From NCBI GenBank assembly GCA_002336895.1, contig DDFC01000025.1, forward strand, positions 238,189 to 302,188: 64,000 nt of DNA, in the 5' to 3' direction. Both the position numbers and the translations under genes were made by a program. Numbering within the stretch: the first letter of the stretch is position 1; each line of letters starts with the position of its first letter. The notes beneath the pieces were generated by a model, which saw only the letters and a program-made list of their open reading frames with translations, was not told the origin of the DNA and did no database searches. Source of the stretch: Verrucomicrobiaceae bacterium UBA1938. GTDB taxonomy: Bacteria > Verrucomicrobiota > Verrucomicrobiia > Verrucomicrobiales > Verrucomicrobiaceae. Shown in pieces: positions 20,348 to 29,334 of this stretch.

Positions 20348-21874
20348 ATGAAGTTTCTCCTGCCGGTCGTCCTAGCCGCTCTTGCGTTTGTCTCCAGCGC
20401 CCATGCTGGAGACGCGCCGCGTCCGAACATTCTCTTCATCATCTTTGATGACTGGGGATGGCAGCATGCGGGCGCGTACGGCTGTGAGTGGGTGAAGACG
20501 CCGAACTTTGACCGCGTGGCCAAGGAGGGGGTGCTGTTTAAAAACGCGTTCACCTCGAATCCGAAGTGCAGTCCGTGCCGAGCAACGATCCTCACGGGAC
20601 GCAACACCTGGCAGCTGGAGGAGGCGGTGTGCCACGGGGGTATCTTTCCCTCCAAGTTTGCCGTGTATCCGGACCTGCTGGAGAAGAGCGGCTACACTGT
20701 GGGGCTGACCGGCAAGGGGTGGGGACCGGGTGAGTTCAAGCTGGACGGGCGCACGCGTAATCCCGCCGGGCCGGCGTTTGATCAGTTTACCCAGAAGCCA
20801 CCGACCAAGGGCATCGCGACCACGGATTATCCGCGCAATTTTGAAGGCTTTCTGGCGCAGCGAGACAAAGCGCAGCCTTTCTGCTTCTGGATGGGGTTCA
20901 AGGAGCCGCATCGTGGCTATGAACTCGATTCGGGTGTGCGCCTTGGCAAAAAGCTGGAGGACGTGAAGGTGCCTGGCTATCTGCCGGACAATGCGACGGT
21001 GCGTGGAGACATGGCTGACTATGCGATCGAGGTGGAGTGGGGAGACCAGCAGATCGGCCGTGCGCTGGAGGTGCTGGAGAAGTCCGGACAGCTGGAGGAC
21101 ACGCTGGTGATCGTGACCTCAGATCACGGCATGCCCTTTCCACGCGTGAAGGGGCAGATTTATGAAGACGGCTACCACCTGCCGCTGGCCATGCGCTGGG
21201 GGAAGGGGATCAAGCCAGGGCGTGTGGTGGAGGATTTTATCAATGTGCGAGATCTGGCGCCGACGTATCTGGAGCTCGCGGGGCTGCCAAAGCATGAACA
21301 GATGAGCGGCAGCAGTCTGGCGGGCATCCTGCGCAGTGAGAAGAGCGGCTTTGTGGAGGACCGCAAAATCATGCTGGCAGGCAAGGAGCGGCATGATCTG
21401 GGAAGGCCCAATGACTGGGGCTACCCTGTGCGCGCGATCCGCACGCCGGAGTTTTTCTACAGCCACAACTACCACCCGGAGCGCTGGCCTGCGTGCAATC
21501 CTGAAACCGGCTACGGCAACTGCGATGACGGCCCCACGAAATCATGGATCGTGGAGAACAAGGGGCTCTTTTATGATCTGGCCTTCAACTACCGCCCCGA
21601 GGAGGAGCTGTATAACATGGCTGAAGATCCGGAGTGTCTGAAGAATCTGGCCAAAGACCCGCAGCATGCCGCAAAGAAGCAGGAGCTGCGTGCCAAGCTG
21701 GAGGCGATGCTGAAGGAGGAAAAAGACCCGCGTGTGCTGGGCAATGAGGCGATCTTTGACACCTACAAGTACCTGGGCAACCGCAGCAAGAAAGGCTATG
21801 CCGAGTGGGAGGCGAAGCAGAAGGGCATCCCGCTGCCTGAGGCACCTAAGGGCAAGAAGGGGGCGGATGAGTGA
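20348..21874 (+). CDS. Secreted sulfatase (family S1)
   Basis: The 508-residue protein starts with a signal peptide ending SSAHA, followed by the sulfatase opening PNILFIIFDDWGW with the metal-binding Asp pair. The maturation site is CSPCR at residues 74-78, with the cysteine that an anaerobic or FGE maturase would convert to formylglycine at position 74. It fits CxPxR, but the fourth position is a second cysteine where serine is most common. A later TSDHG holds further active-site residues. Overall shape suggests the heparan N-sulfatase-like group, but the substrate is inferred only. It is probably periplasmic or surface exposed and used for sulfated polysaccharides. It may be transcribed with gcvP, 25 bp upstream. 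Confidence 0.9.
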   Translation: MKFLLPVVLAALAFVSSAHAGDAPRPNILFIIFDDWGWQHAGAYGCEWVKTPNFDRVAKEGVLFKNAFTSNPKCSPCRATILTGRNTWQLEEAVCHGGIFPSKFAVYPDLLEKSGYTVGLTGKGWGPGEFKLDGRTRNPAGPAFDQFTQKPPTKGIATTDYPRNFEGFLAQRDKAQPFCFWMGFKEPHRGYELDSGVRLGKKLEDVKVPGYLPDNATVRGDMADYAIEVEWGDQQIGRALEVLEKSGQLEDTLVIVTSDHGMPFPRVKGQIYEDGYHLPLAMRWGKGIKPGRVVEDFINVRDLAPTYLELAGLPKHEQMSGSSLAGILRSEKSGFVEDRKIMLAGKERHDLGRPNDWGYPVRAIRTPEFFYSHNYHPERWPACNPETGYGNCDDGPTKSWIVENKGLFYDLAFNYRPEEELYNMAEDPECLKNLAKDPQHAAKKQELRAKLEAMLKEEKDPRVLGNEAIFDTYKYLGNRSKKGYAEWEAKQKGIPLPEAPKGKKGADE

Positions 21875-21980
21875 ACGTGCCCGACTTTGACGAGCCTCAT
21901 GATGATGAACTCATATGCCGCTGCAAAACAGCACCGAGAGCTCCCGGCGCTGCATGTGAGTGTGAAAGGGACGTGCGTAT

Positions 21981-22000
21981 TGCAGGCAGGAGTGCCTGCA
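21981..22000. terminator. Perfect hairpin at the end of the EF-hand gene
   Basis: TGCAGGCAGGAGTGCCTGCA forms an 8-bp perfect stem with a GGAG tetraloop. It touches the stop codon of the minus-strand EF-hand gene and lies 107 bp after the sulfatase stop, between two convergent genes. No T-run follows on either strand, so it is a candidate bidirectional terminator or mRNA 3' protector, not a proven intrinsic terminator. Confidence 0.5.
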
Positions 22001-22468
22001 TCACTTGGTGGCAGAGCCTTCTTTGGGGGCTTCGGGCGGGCGGCGGAATTTGCTGCCACCGGAGTCCGTAGAGGAGCCGGGAGTGAATGAGGGACTGCCT
22101 GCTTTGCCTTTGCGCTCCTGCATGGCCTTCATGGCGGCGGCTTTCTCATCGGGGTCGAGGACGCCGTTTTTGTTGGCGTCGAAGCGCTGCAAAATCATTT
22201 CCTGCATGGGGCCTTTGCCCGGACCGCCTTTGGCAGCACCTGGGGAACCTGGAGCACCGCCTTTGCGCTCCTGCATGGCTTTCATCATGGCTGCTTTCTC
22301 GTCGGGGTCGAGGGTGCCGTTTTTGTTGGCATCAAACTTCTGCAGCATCATCTCCTTCATCTTTTCCCGGCCCTGTCCGGCACCGGGACGCTGTTTGGGG
22401 GTGTCTTCGGCCTGGGACAGTGAGACGCATGCAGTGAGAGCGAGGAGGAAGGTGGAGAGAGCTTTCAT
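22001..22468 (-). CDS. Secreted EF-hand calcium-binding-like protein
   Basis: The 155-residue protein begins with a signal peptide (MKALSTFLLALTACVSLSQA). It has two near-identical EF-hand loops, DANKNGTLDPDE and DANKNGVLDPDE, each followed by KAA.MKAMQERKG. The two units lie 51 residues (153 bases) apart and are similar in DNA, so they are a recent internal duplication. The C-terminus is Ser/Pro/Gly rich and ends PKEGSATK. Proteins of this kind are common and mostly uncharacterised in Verrucomicrobia and Planctomycetes. Calcium binding is inferred from the loops. The ATG at 22468 is chosen because it starts the signal peptide. The frame continues open upstream through rnpB, but that is not coding. 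The gene diverges from rnpB. Confidence 0.85.
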   Translation of the reverse strand: MKALSTFLLALTACVSLSQAEDTPKQRPGAGQGREKMKEMMLQKFDANKNGTLDPDEKAAMMKAMQERKGGAPGSPGAAKGGPGKGPMQEMILQRFDANKNGVLDPDEKAAAMKAMQERKGKAGSPSFTPGSSTDSGGSKFRRPPEAPKEGSATK

Positions 22469-22584
22469 GGCGGGTGGCGCTTGTTCAGGGGGGCTTAAAC
22501 CACGGGGGCTGCAGGAAAGTTTCGCAGCATCTTTTCCATGCGGCCCGGCTTGCCCTTTGGGGACGGAGCCTTTAGTCTGGGGGC

Positions 22585-23004
22585 GGGTCGGCCGGAGTGA
22601 TCGCCGGTGTGCTGCCGAAAGGCGGGGCGCTGGAGGAAAGTCCGGACACCACAGGGCAGCATGCCACGTGAAAGCGTGGGGGCTGCGGTGCAAGCCGCAG
22701 TCACAGACAGTGTCACAGAAAACAAACCGCCTGCGTGAAAGCGTGGGCAAGGGTGAAAAGGCGGGGTAAGAGCCCACCGCCCCGACCGCGAGGAAGGGGG
22801 CACGACAAACCTCATGCGGTGCAAGACAGAACAGGAGAAACGGCCCGCCTGGCCACAAGTCCCGAAAGGGATGGATAGCTCCGGGTAATAGTCGCACCAC
22901 TGCGCGAGCAGGGGCGGGCTGGTCCTCCAGCCTGACAGATAAATGATCATGACCGCAGGCCGAAAGGGCTGAGGAAACAGAATCCGGCTTATGAGGGCCG
23001 ATCC
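22585..23004 (+). ncRNA. rnpB: RNase P RNA (class A)
   Basis: The catalytic RNA of RNase P, which matures tRNA 5' ends. The universally conserved GAGGAAAGTCCGGAC is at 22633-22647, and ACAGAATCCGGCTTA closes the core at 22977-22991. An internal GGTAAGAGCCCACC matches another conserved core block. The P1 helix can be drawn: GGGTCGGCC (22585-22593) pairs with GGCCGATCC (22996-23004) over nine pairs including one G-U. I used it to set the ends, so they may be off by a few bases. The length of about 420 nt is slightly longer than E. coli (377). A strong terminator follows directly. Confidence 0.96.
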
Positions 23005-23010
23005 ACAATG

Positions 23011-23047
23011 AAGGCGCCGGGAGAGCTCCCGGCGCCTTCGCCTTTTT
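23011..23047 (+). terminator. Intrinsic terminator of rnpB
   Basis: AAGGCGCCGGGAG and CTCCCGGCGCCTT (23011-23038) form a 13-bp GC-rich palindrome around a minimal loop, followed by CGCCTTTTT (23039-23047). This is a good rho-independent terminator on the plus strand, starting seven bases after the P1 helix of the RNase P RNA. Confidence 0.88.
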
Positions 23048-23112
23048 GAGGAAGGAAGGCACAAATCAAATTGAACAAACAGGGGGTGTCTGGCATCTTG
23101 AGCTTGTTCACC

Positions 23113-23565
23113 ATGCAGAGCTTCACACGCCGAATCCTCCCCGTGCTGGCCGTCCTGGCTGTGGCATGTGCGCAGGTCTTTGGTCTGGGAAGAGGGTATC
23201 TCTGCGACTGCGGCGGAGTGGAGAAAGTGACGATGGCGGATCATTGCCATGGGCCACATTCTGAGGCCTGCCACGAGCATGAGGAGGATCTACCGTGCCA
23301 CGGTGACGATGATCACCACCATGAAGGAGACAGTCATCCGCATGAGGCGCTGATCGAGAGTCTGCGAGCCAGCCCGGTGTCGCATGTGCAGGTGGCGGCC
23401 CCCGCCCCTGTGGTGATCGGTTTCACCCTGCCGCAGTGGACGCAGGCGTGGCAGGCTGAGGTGTCTGCCTGTCAGCCGATGGCCGCACGGTTCCAGTGGC
23501 GAGTGCCTGACGGCCCGCGAGCGTGGACGCATGTCCTCGCGCATGCGGTGGTGTTGAGAATTTGA
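23113..23565 (+). CDS. His-rich secreted protein ahead of metal efflux genes
   Basis: The 150-residue protein has an N-terminal hydrophobic signal (MQSFTRRILPVLAVLAVACA). A very His/Asp/Glu/Cys-rich middle (about residues 35-80) contains DHCHGPHSEACHEHEED and DDDHHHEGDSHPHE. This suggests metal binding in the periplasm. The remainder, ending HVLAHAVVLRI, is unfamiliar. I chose the ATG at 23113. A TTG at 23071 would add 14 residues ahead of the signal. It lies 111 bp before the TolC-like gene on the same strand, so it is likely part of the metal-efflux group as a metal buffer or sensor. I do not recognise a named family. Confidence 0.75.
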   Translation: MQSFTRRILPVLAVLAVACAQVFGLGRGYLCDCGGVEKVTMADHCHGPHSEACHEHEEDLPCHGDDDHHHEGDSHPHEALIESLRASPVSHVQVAAPAPVVIGFTLPQWTQAWQAEVSACQPMAARFQWRVPDGPRAWTHVLAHAVVLRI

Positions 23566-23675
23566 GGGCAGCCACGGCCTGCCATCCCAAACCGGATGGC
23601 TGAATGGCCGTGATGACTGCATCCCCTCCGCGGGCATGGCCGGTCCATGTCTGCATGTCTCAGCATTCACCACCT

Positions 23676-24929
23676 ATGAAAACCATTTCTGTACTTTTGC
23701 TTTTATGTTCGTTTGCCGGCAGTGCGCCGGCCCTGGATTTGTCATTGGGCGAGGTCGCGCCACGTGTGCGCTCCCATCATCCCGCGCTGAAGGCGGCGCG
23801 ACTTGTCATTGCGGAGGCACAGGGGCGGCAGCTGGGATCCGGCAGGCTCAGCAATCCGAGTGTGAACTACGATTTTCAAAACCAAAGCCACGTCAGTCCG
23901 CAGACGAGCATCTTTTCCGTGGATCAGGCCTTTCCAGTGACCAAACGCCTGAGTCTGGAGAAAAAGCTGACGTCGCAGATGGTTCAGGCGGCAGAGCTGG
24001 AGGTGAGGGATATGGAGCGCAAACTCATTGCCGAGGCGCAGCTGCAGGTGGTGCGGCTGCTGACGCTGACACGGCAGAGAGAGCTCAGGCAGCAGCAGAC
24101 CGAGCTGGCGCAGAAGCTGGCTGATTTCTCTGAAGGAAGGGCGAAGGCGGGCGAGGTCTCGCCTCTGGACGCCAAGCAGCTACGACTGGATGCGCAGCGG
24201 CTGAAGGTGGAATCCCGCCTGCTGGAAGTGCAGAGCGTGAGCCAGCTGGGGCAGTTGAAGCCGATGCTGGGTTTGCGAGCAGAGGATGCGCTCTCGATTT
24301 CCGGAGACCTGCCGCCGATGGAAGTGCCAACGGTGACACGCTGGACGCTGCGACCCGACTACCAGCTGGCACAGACAAAGATCGCCGCTGCAGAGACGGA
24401 CAAAAGCCTGGCCAAAGCCAATCGTGTCCAAGACCTGAAGATGGGGCTCTTTACCTCCAATGAAATGCAGGATGTACCGGGAACGGGGCGTGTGCGCACA
24501 GGGTATGTCGGATTCCGAATCTCGCTGCCACTGCCATTCTGGAACCGCAACCAGGGCGTGATCGCAGAAAAAACGGCGGCTGCTGAACGTGCGAAACTGG
24601 AGCGGGATGCGCTGGCCATGCAGATCAACGGCGAAGCGGGCACCGCGCGCAAGGAGATGGAGACCACGGCGGCGATCGTGAGGGAGACGCGTGAGGATCT
24701 GCTGCCGCTGGCGATGGAGCAGATGAATGCCATGCAAAAGGCCTATGAAGCCGGGCAGGCGGATCTGCAGGCTGTCCTGCGCACACGAGACCAGCGGCTA
24801 CAGCTGGAGTCGTCCACGCTGGATGCGCTGCGTGACTTTCACCTGGCACGCATCCGCTATGAGGCCGCCGTGGGCAAGCATGCCCCCGCCGCCCTTTCGG
24901 TCACAGGCTCCACCACTCCTGCCCCGTGA
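23676..24929 (+). CDS. TolC/CzcC-type outer-membrane efflux protein
   Basis: The 417-residue protein has a signal peptide (MKTISVLLLLCSFAGSAPA) and the two-fold repeated helical plan of the outer-membrane efflux family: LGEVAPRVRSHHPALKAARLVIAEAQ in the first half, and a second similar unit around residues 220-400 with LEKAN-like helices and SLPLPFWNRNQG. Three copies would form the outer-membrane exit duct for the RND pump encoded two genes downstream. I chose the ATG at 23676 at the signal peptide. The stop overlaps the next gene's possible GTG start by 4 bp, so the genes are coupled. Confidence 0.9.
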   Translation: MKTISVLLLLCSFAGSAPALDLSLGEVAPRVRSHHPALKAARLVIAEAQGRQLGSGRLSNPSVNYDFQNQSHVSPQTSIFSVDQAFPVTKRLSLEKKLTSQMVQAAELEVRDMERKLIAEAQLQVVRLLTLTRQRELRQQQTELAQKLADFSEGRAKAGEVSPLDAKQLRLDAQRLKVESRLLEVQSVSQLGQLKPMLGLRAEDALSISGDLPPMEVPTVTRWTLRPDYQLAQTKIAAAETDKSLAKANRVQDLKMGLFTSNEMQDVPGTGRVRTGYVGFRISLPLPFWNRNQGVIAEKTAAAERAKLERDALAMQINGEAGTARKEMETTAAIVRETREDLLPLAMEQMNAMQKAYEAGQADLQAVLRTRDQRLQLESSTLDALRDFHLARIRYEAAVGKHAPAALSVTGSTTPAP

Positions 24930-24946
24930 AACTCCCACCCTGCCAC

Positions 24947-26116
24947 ATGATGAAAACAGCCTCTTCTGCATTGATTTTTGGAGCTGTGTTTGCAGGCGTG
25001 TTGCACGCCGCAGACGACAGCAAACGCGCTGCCAGCACCATCGTGCTGGATGAGACCGGAGTGAAAAACCTCCGCATCGAGACTGTGGAGGCGGAGGAGG
25101 CGGACTTTGAGACCACTCTCTTCTCGCTGGGGCGCATTCAGGCGATTCCGGGAAATGTGGCGGCGCTGAGCAGCCGCATTCCCGGCCGTATTATTGAACT
25201 GCGGACTGCTCCTGGCGAAACGGTGAAGGCTGGTGATGAACTGGTGAAGGTGGAGAGCCGCCAGCCGGGGGATCCGCCGCCAGCCGTGATGCTGAAAGCG
25301 CCCATCGGGGGACTCATCACGCGGGTGGATCTGCGTCTCGGAGATCCGATCGAGCCGAGCAACAGTCTGCTGGAAATCACCGACCTGAGCGAGGTGTATG
25401 CCGTGGCGCGTGTGCCGGAGCATCAGGCGGGGCAGATGAAGCCGGGGACGGTGGCGCACATCCGGGTGGCGGCGCTGCCCGAGGAGAAGTTTGACGGGGT
25501 GCTGCTGAGGTTTGGCACCAGTGCTGACAAGCAGAGCGGCACGCTGGATGCCATTTTCCGACTGCCCAACACAGGCGGGCAACTGCGTGCGGACATGCGT
25601 GCGGAGTTCAGCATCGTCTTGAGCAGGCGCAGCGGAGTGGTGAGCGTGCCACGTGCGGCGCTGCAAGGGGAGGGCGGCAACCGCTTTGTGTATGTGAAGG
25701 ATTTTGACCTGCCCAATGCCTTTATCAAAACTCCGGTGACGGTGGGGGAGATGAATGACCGCCATGTCGAGATCGTGAGCGGGCTGCTGCCTGCGGACGA
25801 GGTGGTGACGCGGGGTGCGTATTCGCTTTCCTTTGCGGGAGCCAGCAGCATCTCGCTCAAGGAGGCGCTGGATGCCGCGCACGGGCATGAGCACGCGGAA
25901 GACGGCAGCGAGCTGACGCCGGAAAAGCGTGCTGAACTGGAGGCGAAGAAACATGGAGGCGACATGCCTGCGCATGAACATGCGGGCGAGGGCGGTGCAT
26001 TCTGGAAAGCTGTGAGCGGCGTGCTTTTTGTGCTGCTGATTTTATCTCTTCTCACACGCAAAGCGCAGGGCGTGAGTGAGAGGCCGGGGAACACCGCCGC
26101 GCAGGGGGGCGAGTGA
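24947..26116 (+). CDS. RND efflux periplasmic adaptor with C-terminal membrane segment
   Basis: This is a membrane-fusion (CzcB/CusB-type) adaptor of 389 residues. It has an N-terminal signal (KTASSALIFGAVFAGVLHA), a barrel-sandwich part with SRIPGRIIELRTAPGETVKAGDELVKV, a beta-barrel part with GTVAHIRVAALP, and a membrane-proximal part with GLLPADEVVTRGAY. Unusually, it adds a His/Glu-rich segment (HGHEHAEDG, HGGDMPAHEHAGEGG) and then a hydrophobic segment, GVLFVLLILSLLT, near the C-terminus. That could anchor it in the inner membrane and bind metal. GTG at 24926 is an alternative start that overlaps the preceding stop codon by 4 bp. The RND gene follows after 3 bp. Confidence 0.9.
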   Translation: MMKTASSALIFGAVFAGVLHAADDSKRAASTIVLDETGVKNLRIETVEAEEADFETTLFSLGRIQAIPGNVAALSSRIPGRIIELRTAPGETVKAGDELVKVESRQPGDPPPAVMLKAPIGGLITRVDLRLGDPIEPSNSLLEITDLSEVYAVARVPEHQAGQMKPGTVAHIRVAALPEEKFDGVLLRFGTSADKQSGTLDAIFRLPNTGGQLRADMRAEFSIVLSRRSGVVSVPRAALQGEGGNRFVYVKDFDLPNAFIKTPVTVGEMNDRHVEIVSGLLPADEVVTRGAYSLSFAGASSISLKEALDAAHGHEHAEDGSELTPEKRAELEAKKHGGDMPAHEHAGEGGAFWKAVSGVLFVLLILSLLTRKAQGVSERPGNTAAQGGE

Positions 26117-26119
26117 GCC

Positions 26120-29100
26120 ATGCTCAACCACCTGATACACTGGGCGCTGAGAAACCGCGCCGTCGTCATCGGAGCATCGATCATTCTTATGGTCATGGGG
26201 CTGCGCACCGCCACGCTGCTGCCGGTGGAGGTGCTGCCGGATCTGACGAAACCCACCGTCATCGTACTGACGGAATCCCCGGGACTGGCACCGGAAGAGG
26301 TGGAGGTGCGTGTGACGCAGCCCATCGAGAGCGCGCTCATGGGCGTGGCGGGTCTGACACGCCTGAGGTCAAACTCGGATGTGGCGCTCTCTCTGGTGTA
26401 TGCGGAGTTTGGCTGGGACACGGACATCTACCGTGCGCGAATGCTGGTGCAGGAGCGGCTGCAAAGTGCGCGCGGCAACCTGCCCGCAGGAGTGCAGCCA
26501 TTCATGACACCCGTGGCCTCCCTGATGGGGGAGATTCTGCTGGTGGGCGTGCGCAGCACGAGCAAGGAAGGAGAAGCCGGATACATCCCGCCGCGCGAGG
26601 TGCGCTCTCTGGCTGACTGGACCATCCGGCGCAGGCTGCAGAGCATCCCGGGCATTGCTGAAATCCTCAACATGGGAGGAGGGGTGAAACGCATCGAGGT
26701 GCAGCCGGATCCGTGGAAGCTGCAGGCCAGCAATGTGAGCTTTGCGGAGCTGGAGGAAGCCATCAGCGAGGCGGCCACGACCACCACGGGGGGATTCATC
26801 AACACAGGACCCACGGAGATCATGGTGCGAAATCTGGCCATGTCCGTGGATCTGGATGACATATCCAAGACGGTGATCAAGAAGGTCAATGACCGACCTG
26901 TGGCCATAGGAGATGTGGCGAAAGTGGCGTGGGGGATCGAGCCGATGCGCGGTGATGCCACTGTGAGCCAGGCTCCGGAGAAGTCGCCAACGTATGGCGT
27001 CATCATGAGCATCACCAAGGCGCCGGGCTTTGACACGCGAAAGCTCACGGAGCAGATCAAGACCGCGCTGGAGGAGCTGCAGCCCACTTTTCCTGCGGGT
27101 GTGGAAACCACGCTTCTGTTTCAGCAGAAGGACTTTATCGACAACGCGATTGGTAATCTGAAAAGCGCCATCCTGGAGGGGGCGGTGATGGTGACGGTGG
27201 TGCTCATTCTTTTCCTACTGAACCTGCGCACCACTTTCATCACGCTGATGGCGATGCCGCTCTCCTTTGAGATTTCGATGCTCATCTTCCAGATCATGGG
27301 GGTGAGCGTGAACTCCATGACACTGGGCGGGCTGGCGGTGGCGATCGGCATGGTGGTGGATGATGCGATCGTGGATGTGGAGAATGTCTTCCGACGTCTG
27401 AGGGAGAATGCGGCGGCTGCCACGCCGCAGCCGCGTCTGCGAGTCATAGCTCTGGCCTCCGGCGAGGTGAGGAATTCCATTCTGTATGCCACGGTGCTTA
27501 TCATTCTGGTGTTTCTGCCGCTGCTCGGACTGACGGGTGTGGAAGGGAAGCTCTTTGCGCCCATCGCGGTGGCCACGATCATTTCAATGGTGGCCTCCTT
27601 CATCGTCTCCCTCACTGCGATTCCGGTGCTGTGCTCGCTGTTTTTGAAGCCGCGTGAGGGGCATGAGCACAAGGACGGGCCTGTGACAAGACTGATGAAG
27701 TGGGGACTGGAGCACACCCTGCTGCGTGCGGCGCTGAGCCAGCCTGCGGTGGTGCTGACGCTGGCGCTGGTGATGCTGGCGGTGTCGTTTTCCCTGTATC
27801 CGCAGATGAGCAAGGATTTCCTGCCCAAGTTTCAGGAGGAGACGGCGCTGGTGGCGGCCACTGCAGCGCCAGGCACCTCTCTGGAGGAGATGAACCGGAT
27901 CTCCGATGTCATCGAGCAGCAGATTCTCAGTGTGCCTGAAGTGAGGAAGGTGGGGCGAAGGCTGGGGCGTGCCGAGCGCGGAGACCATGTGGTGCCTGTG
28001 AGCACGGCGGAATTTGACGTGGATTTTCGCCATCCGCAGGCCGAGGGGCACGATGCAGGAGGGCGCAGCCGCAAGGAGGTGCTGGCTGACATCACCGCCA
28101 AGATCAAAAGCGTGCCCGGAGTTTTTGCAGTGGTGGGAGGTCCGCTGGCGGACCGCATAGGGCATATGATGAGCGGTGTCTCTGCGCCGGTAGCGATCAA
28201 GATCTTTGGTCCTGACCTGGAGCAGCTACGCAGCCTAGGCATCGAGATTCAAAAGATCGCGCAGGCCATTCCGGGATTCCAGGACTGCAAGCTGGACCAG
28301 ACATCAACCATCCCGCAACTGCGCATCGAAGCCAACCGAGACCGTGCCAAGGCCTATGGCATCGCGCCGGGGAGGCTGAACAGCATGCTGTCTGCACTGA
28401 TCGGCGGGCAGGTGCTGTCTGAGCTGCGGGAAGGACAGCGAGTGGTGAATCTGGTGATGAGGCTTCCGGCAGAGTGGCGGGATTCGCCAGACAAAATCGC
28501 CGCGCTGCCTATCGAGACAGAGGAAGGGCCACGTGTGCCGCTGGATCTGGTGGCGGATGTGAGAGAGGCAAAGGGACCGAATGTCATCTTTAGAGAAGGC
28601 GGGCAGCGGCGGTTTGCACTAGCCATCAAGCCCACGGTGCAGGATGTGAGCAATCTCGTAGAGCGCCTGCGCCAGGAGGTGAACGAAAAGATTCATCTGC
28701 CGCAGGGATGCTTCATTACTTTTGAGGGAGAGTTTCAAGCGCAGAAGGAGGCCACGCAGCGCATCGCGCTTTTTTCAGTGATGGTTTTTGTGGCGGTGTT
28801 TCTGATGCTCTACGGCTATTTCCGCAGCGCCTCGCTGTCGCTGCAGGTGCTGGTCAACATCCCGCTGGCGCTCATGGGCGGGCTGTTTTTCACGTATGTG
28901 AAGTTGAACAACATCAGCATCGCCACGCTGGTGGGCTTCATTGCCGTGGGCGGGGTGGCTGCGCGGAATGGCATCATGATGATCAGCCACTACCTGCACC
29001 TCATGAGGCATGAGGGGGAGGGCTTCACAAAGCGCATGATCGTGCGCGGCACTCTGGAGAGGCTGGTGCCCGTGCTGATGACGGCCCTGAGCGCGGGCAT

Positions 29101-29293
29101 AGGGTTGATACCGCTCGTTCTCGCCGCAGATCAGCCGGGGAAGGAGATTCTGCACCCGGTGGCAGTTGTGATTGTGGGCGGACTGATCTCCTCCACCTTT
29201 CTCGACATGGCCATTACGCCTGCGATGTTCTGGCTGTTTGGCCGCAGGGCAGCAGAGCAGGCGATAGCCCAGGACGCTCCAGCTTCACATTAA
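26120..29293 (+). CDS. HME-type RND efflux pump (CzcA/CusA family)
   Basis: The 1,057-residue protein is a proton-driven inner-membrane pump with 12 expected membrane segments and two large periplasmic loops. The fourth membrane segment has AIGMVVDDAIVDVENVFRRL, the proton-relay signature of this family. The N-terminus MLNHLIHWALRNRAVVIGA and LLPVEVLPDLTKPTVIV are also typical. With the adaptor and TolC-like protein it makes a CzcCBA/CusCBA-type tripartite efflux system. The His-rich neighbours point to a metal ion such as Cu, Zn, Co or Cd, but sequence alone does not fix the ion. Confidence 0.94.
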   Translation: MLNHLIHWALRNRAVVIGASIILMVMGLRTATLLPVEVLPDLTKPTVIVLTESPGLAPEEVEVRVTQPIESALMGVAGLTRLRSNSDVALSLVYAEFGWDTDIYRARMLVQERLQSARGNLPAGVQPFMTPVASLMGEILLVGVRSTSKEGEAGYIPPREVRSLADWTIRRRLQSIPGIAEILNMGGGVKRIEVQPDPWKLQASNVSFAELEEAISEAATTTTGGFINTGPTEIMVRNLAMSVDLDDISKTVIKKVNDRPVAIGDVAKVAWGIEPMRGDATVSQAPEKSPTYGVIMSITKAPGFDTRKLTEQIKTALEELQPTFPAGVETTLLFQQKDFIDNAIGNLKSAILEGAVMVTVVLILFLLNLRTTFITLMAMPLSFEISMLIFQIMGVSVNSMTLGGLAVAIGMVVDDAIVDVENVFRRLRENAAAATPQPRLRVIALASGEVRNSILYATVLIILVFLPLLGLTGVEGKLFAPIAVATIISMVASFIVSLTAIPVLCSLFLKPREGHEHKDGPVTRLMKWGLEHTLLRAALSQPAVVLTLALVMLAVSFSLYPQMSKDFLPKFQEETALVAATAAPGTSLEEMNRISDVIEQQILSVPEVRKVGRRLGRAERGDHVVPVSTAEFDVDFRHPQAEGHDAGGRSRKEVLADITAKIKSVPGVFAVVGGPLADRIGHMMSGVSAPVAIKIFGPDLEQLRSLGIEIQKIAQAIPGFQDCKLDQTSTIPQLRIEANRDRAKAYGIAPGRLNSMLSALIGGQVLSELREGQRVVNLVMRLPAEWRDSPDKIAALPIETEEGPRVPLDLVADVREAKGPNVIFREGGQRRFALAIKPTVQDVSNLVERLRQEVNEKIHLPQGCFITFEGEFQAQKEATQRIALFSVMVFVAVFLMLYGYFRSASLSLQVLVNIPLALMGGLFFTYVKLNNISIATLVGFIAVGGVAARNGIMMISHYLHLMRHEGEGFTKRMIVRGTLERLVPVLMTALSAGIGLIPLVLAADQPGKEILHPVAVVIVGGLISSTFLDMAITPAMFWLFGRRAAEQAIAQDAPASH

Positions 29294-29334
29294 ACATTCT
29301 CATTCAGTCAAGACACCACCCATCCTAAACACCT

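Noticed and set aside
17374..20655. Large minus-strand frames of 519 and 494 residues antisense to gcvP and its neighbours
   Set aside because: They run opposite strong conserved genes and show Arg/His-rich composition without any domain.
22469..23062. A 353-residue reading that extends the EF-hand protein through rnpB
   Set aside because: The extra part is antisense to the conserved RNase P RNA, and the signal peptide begins at 22468.
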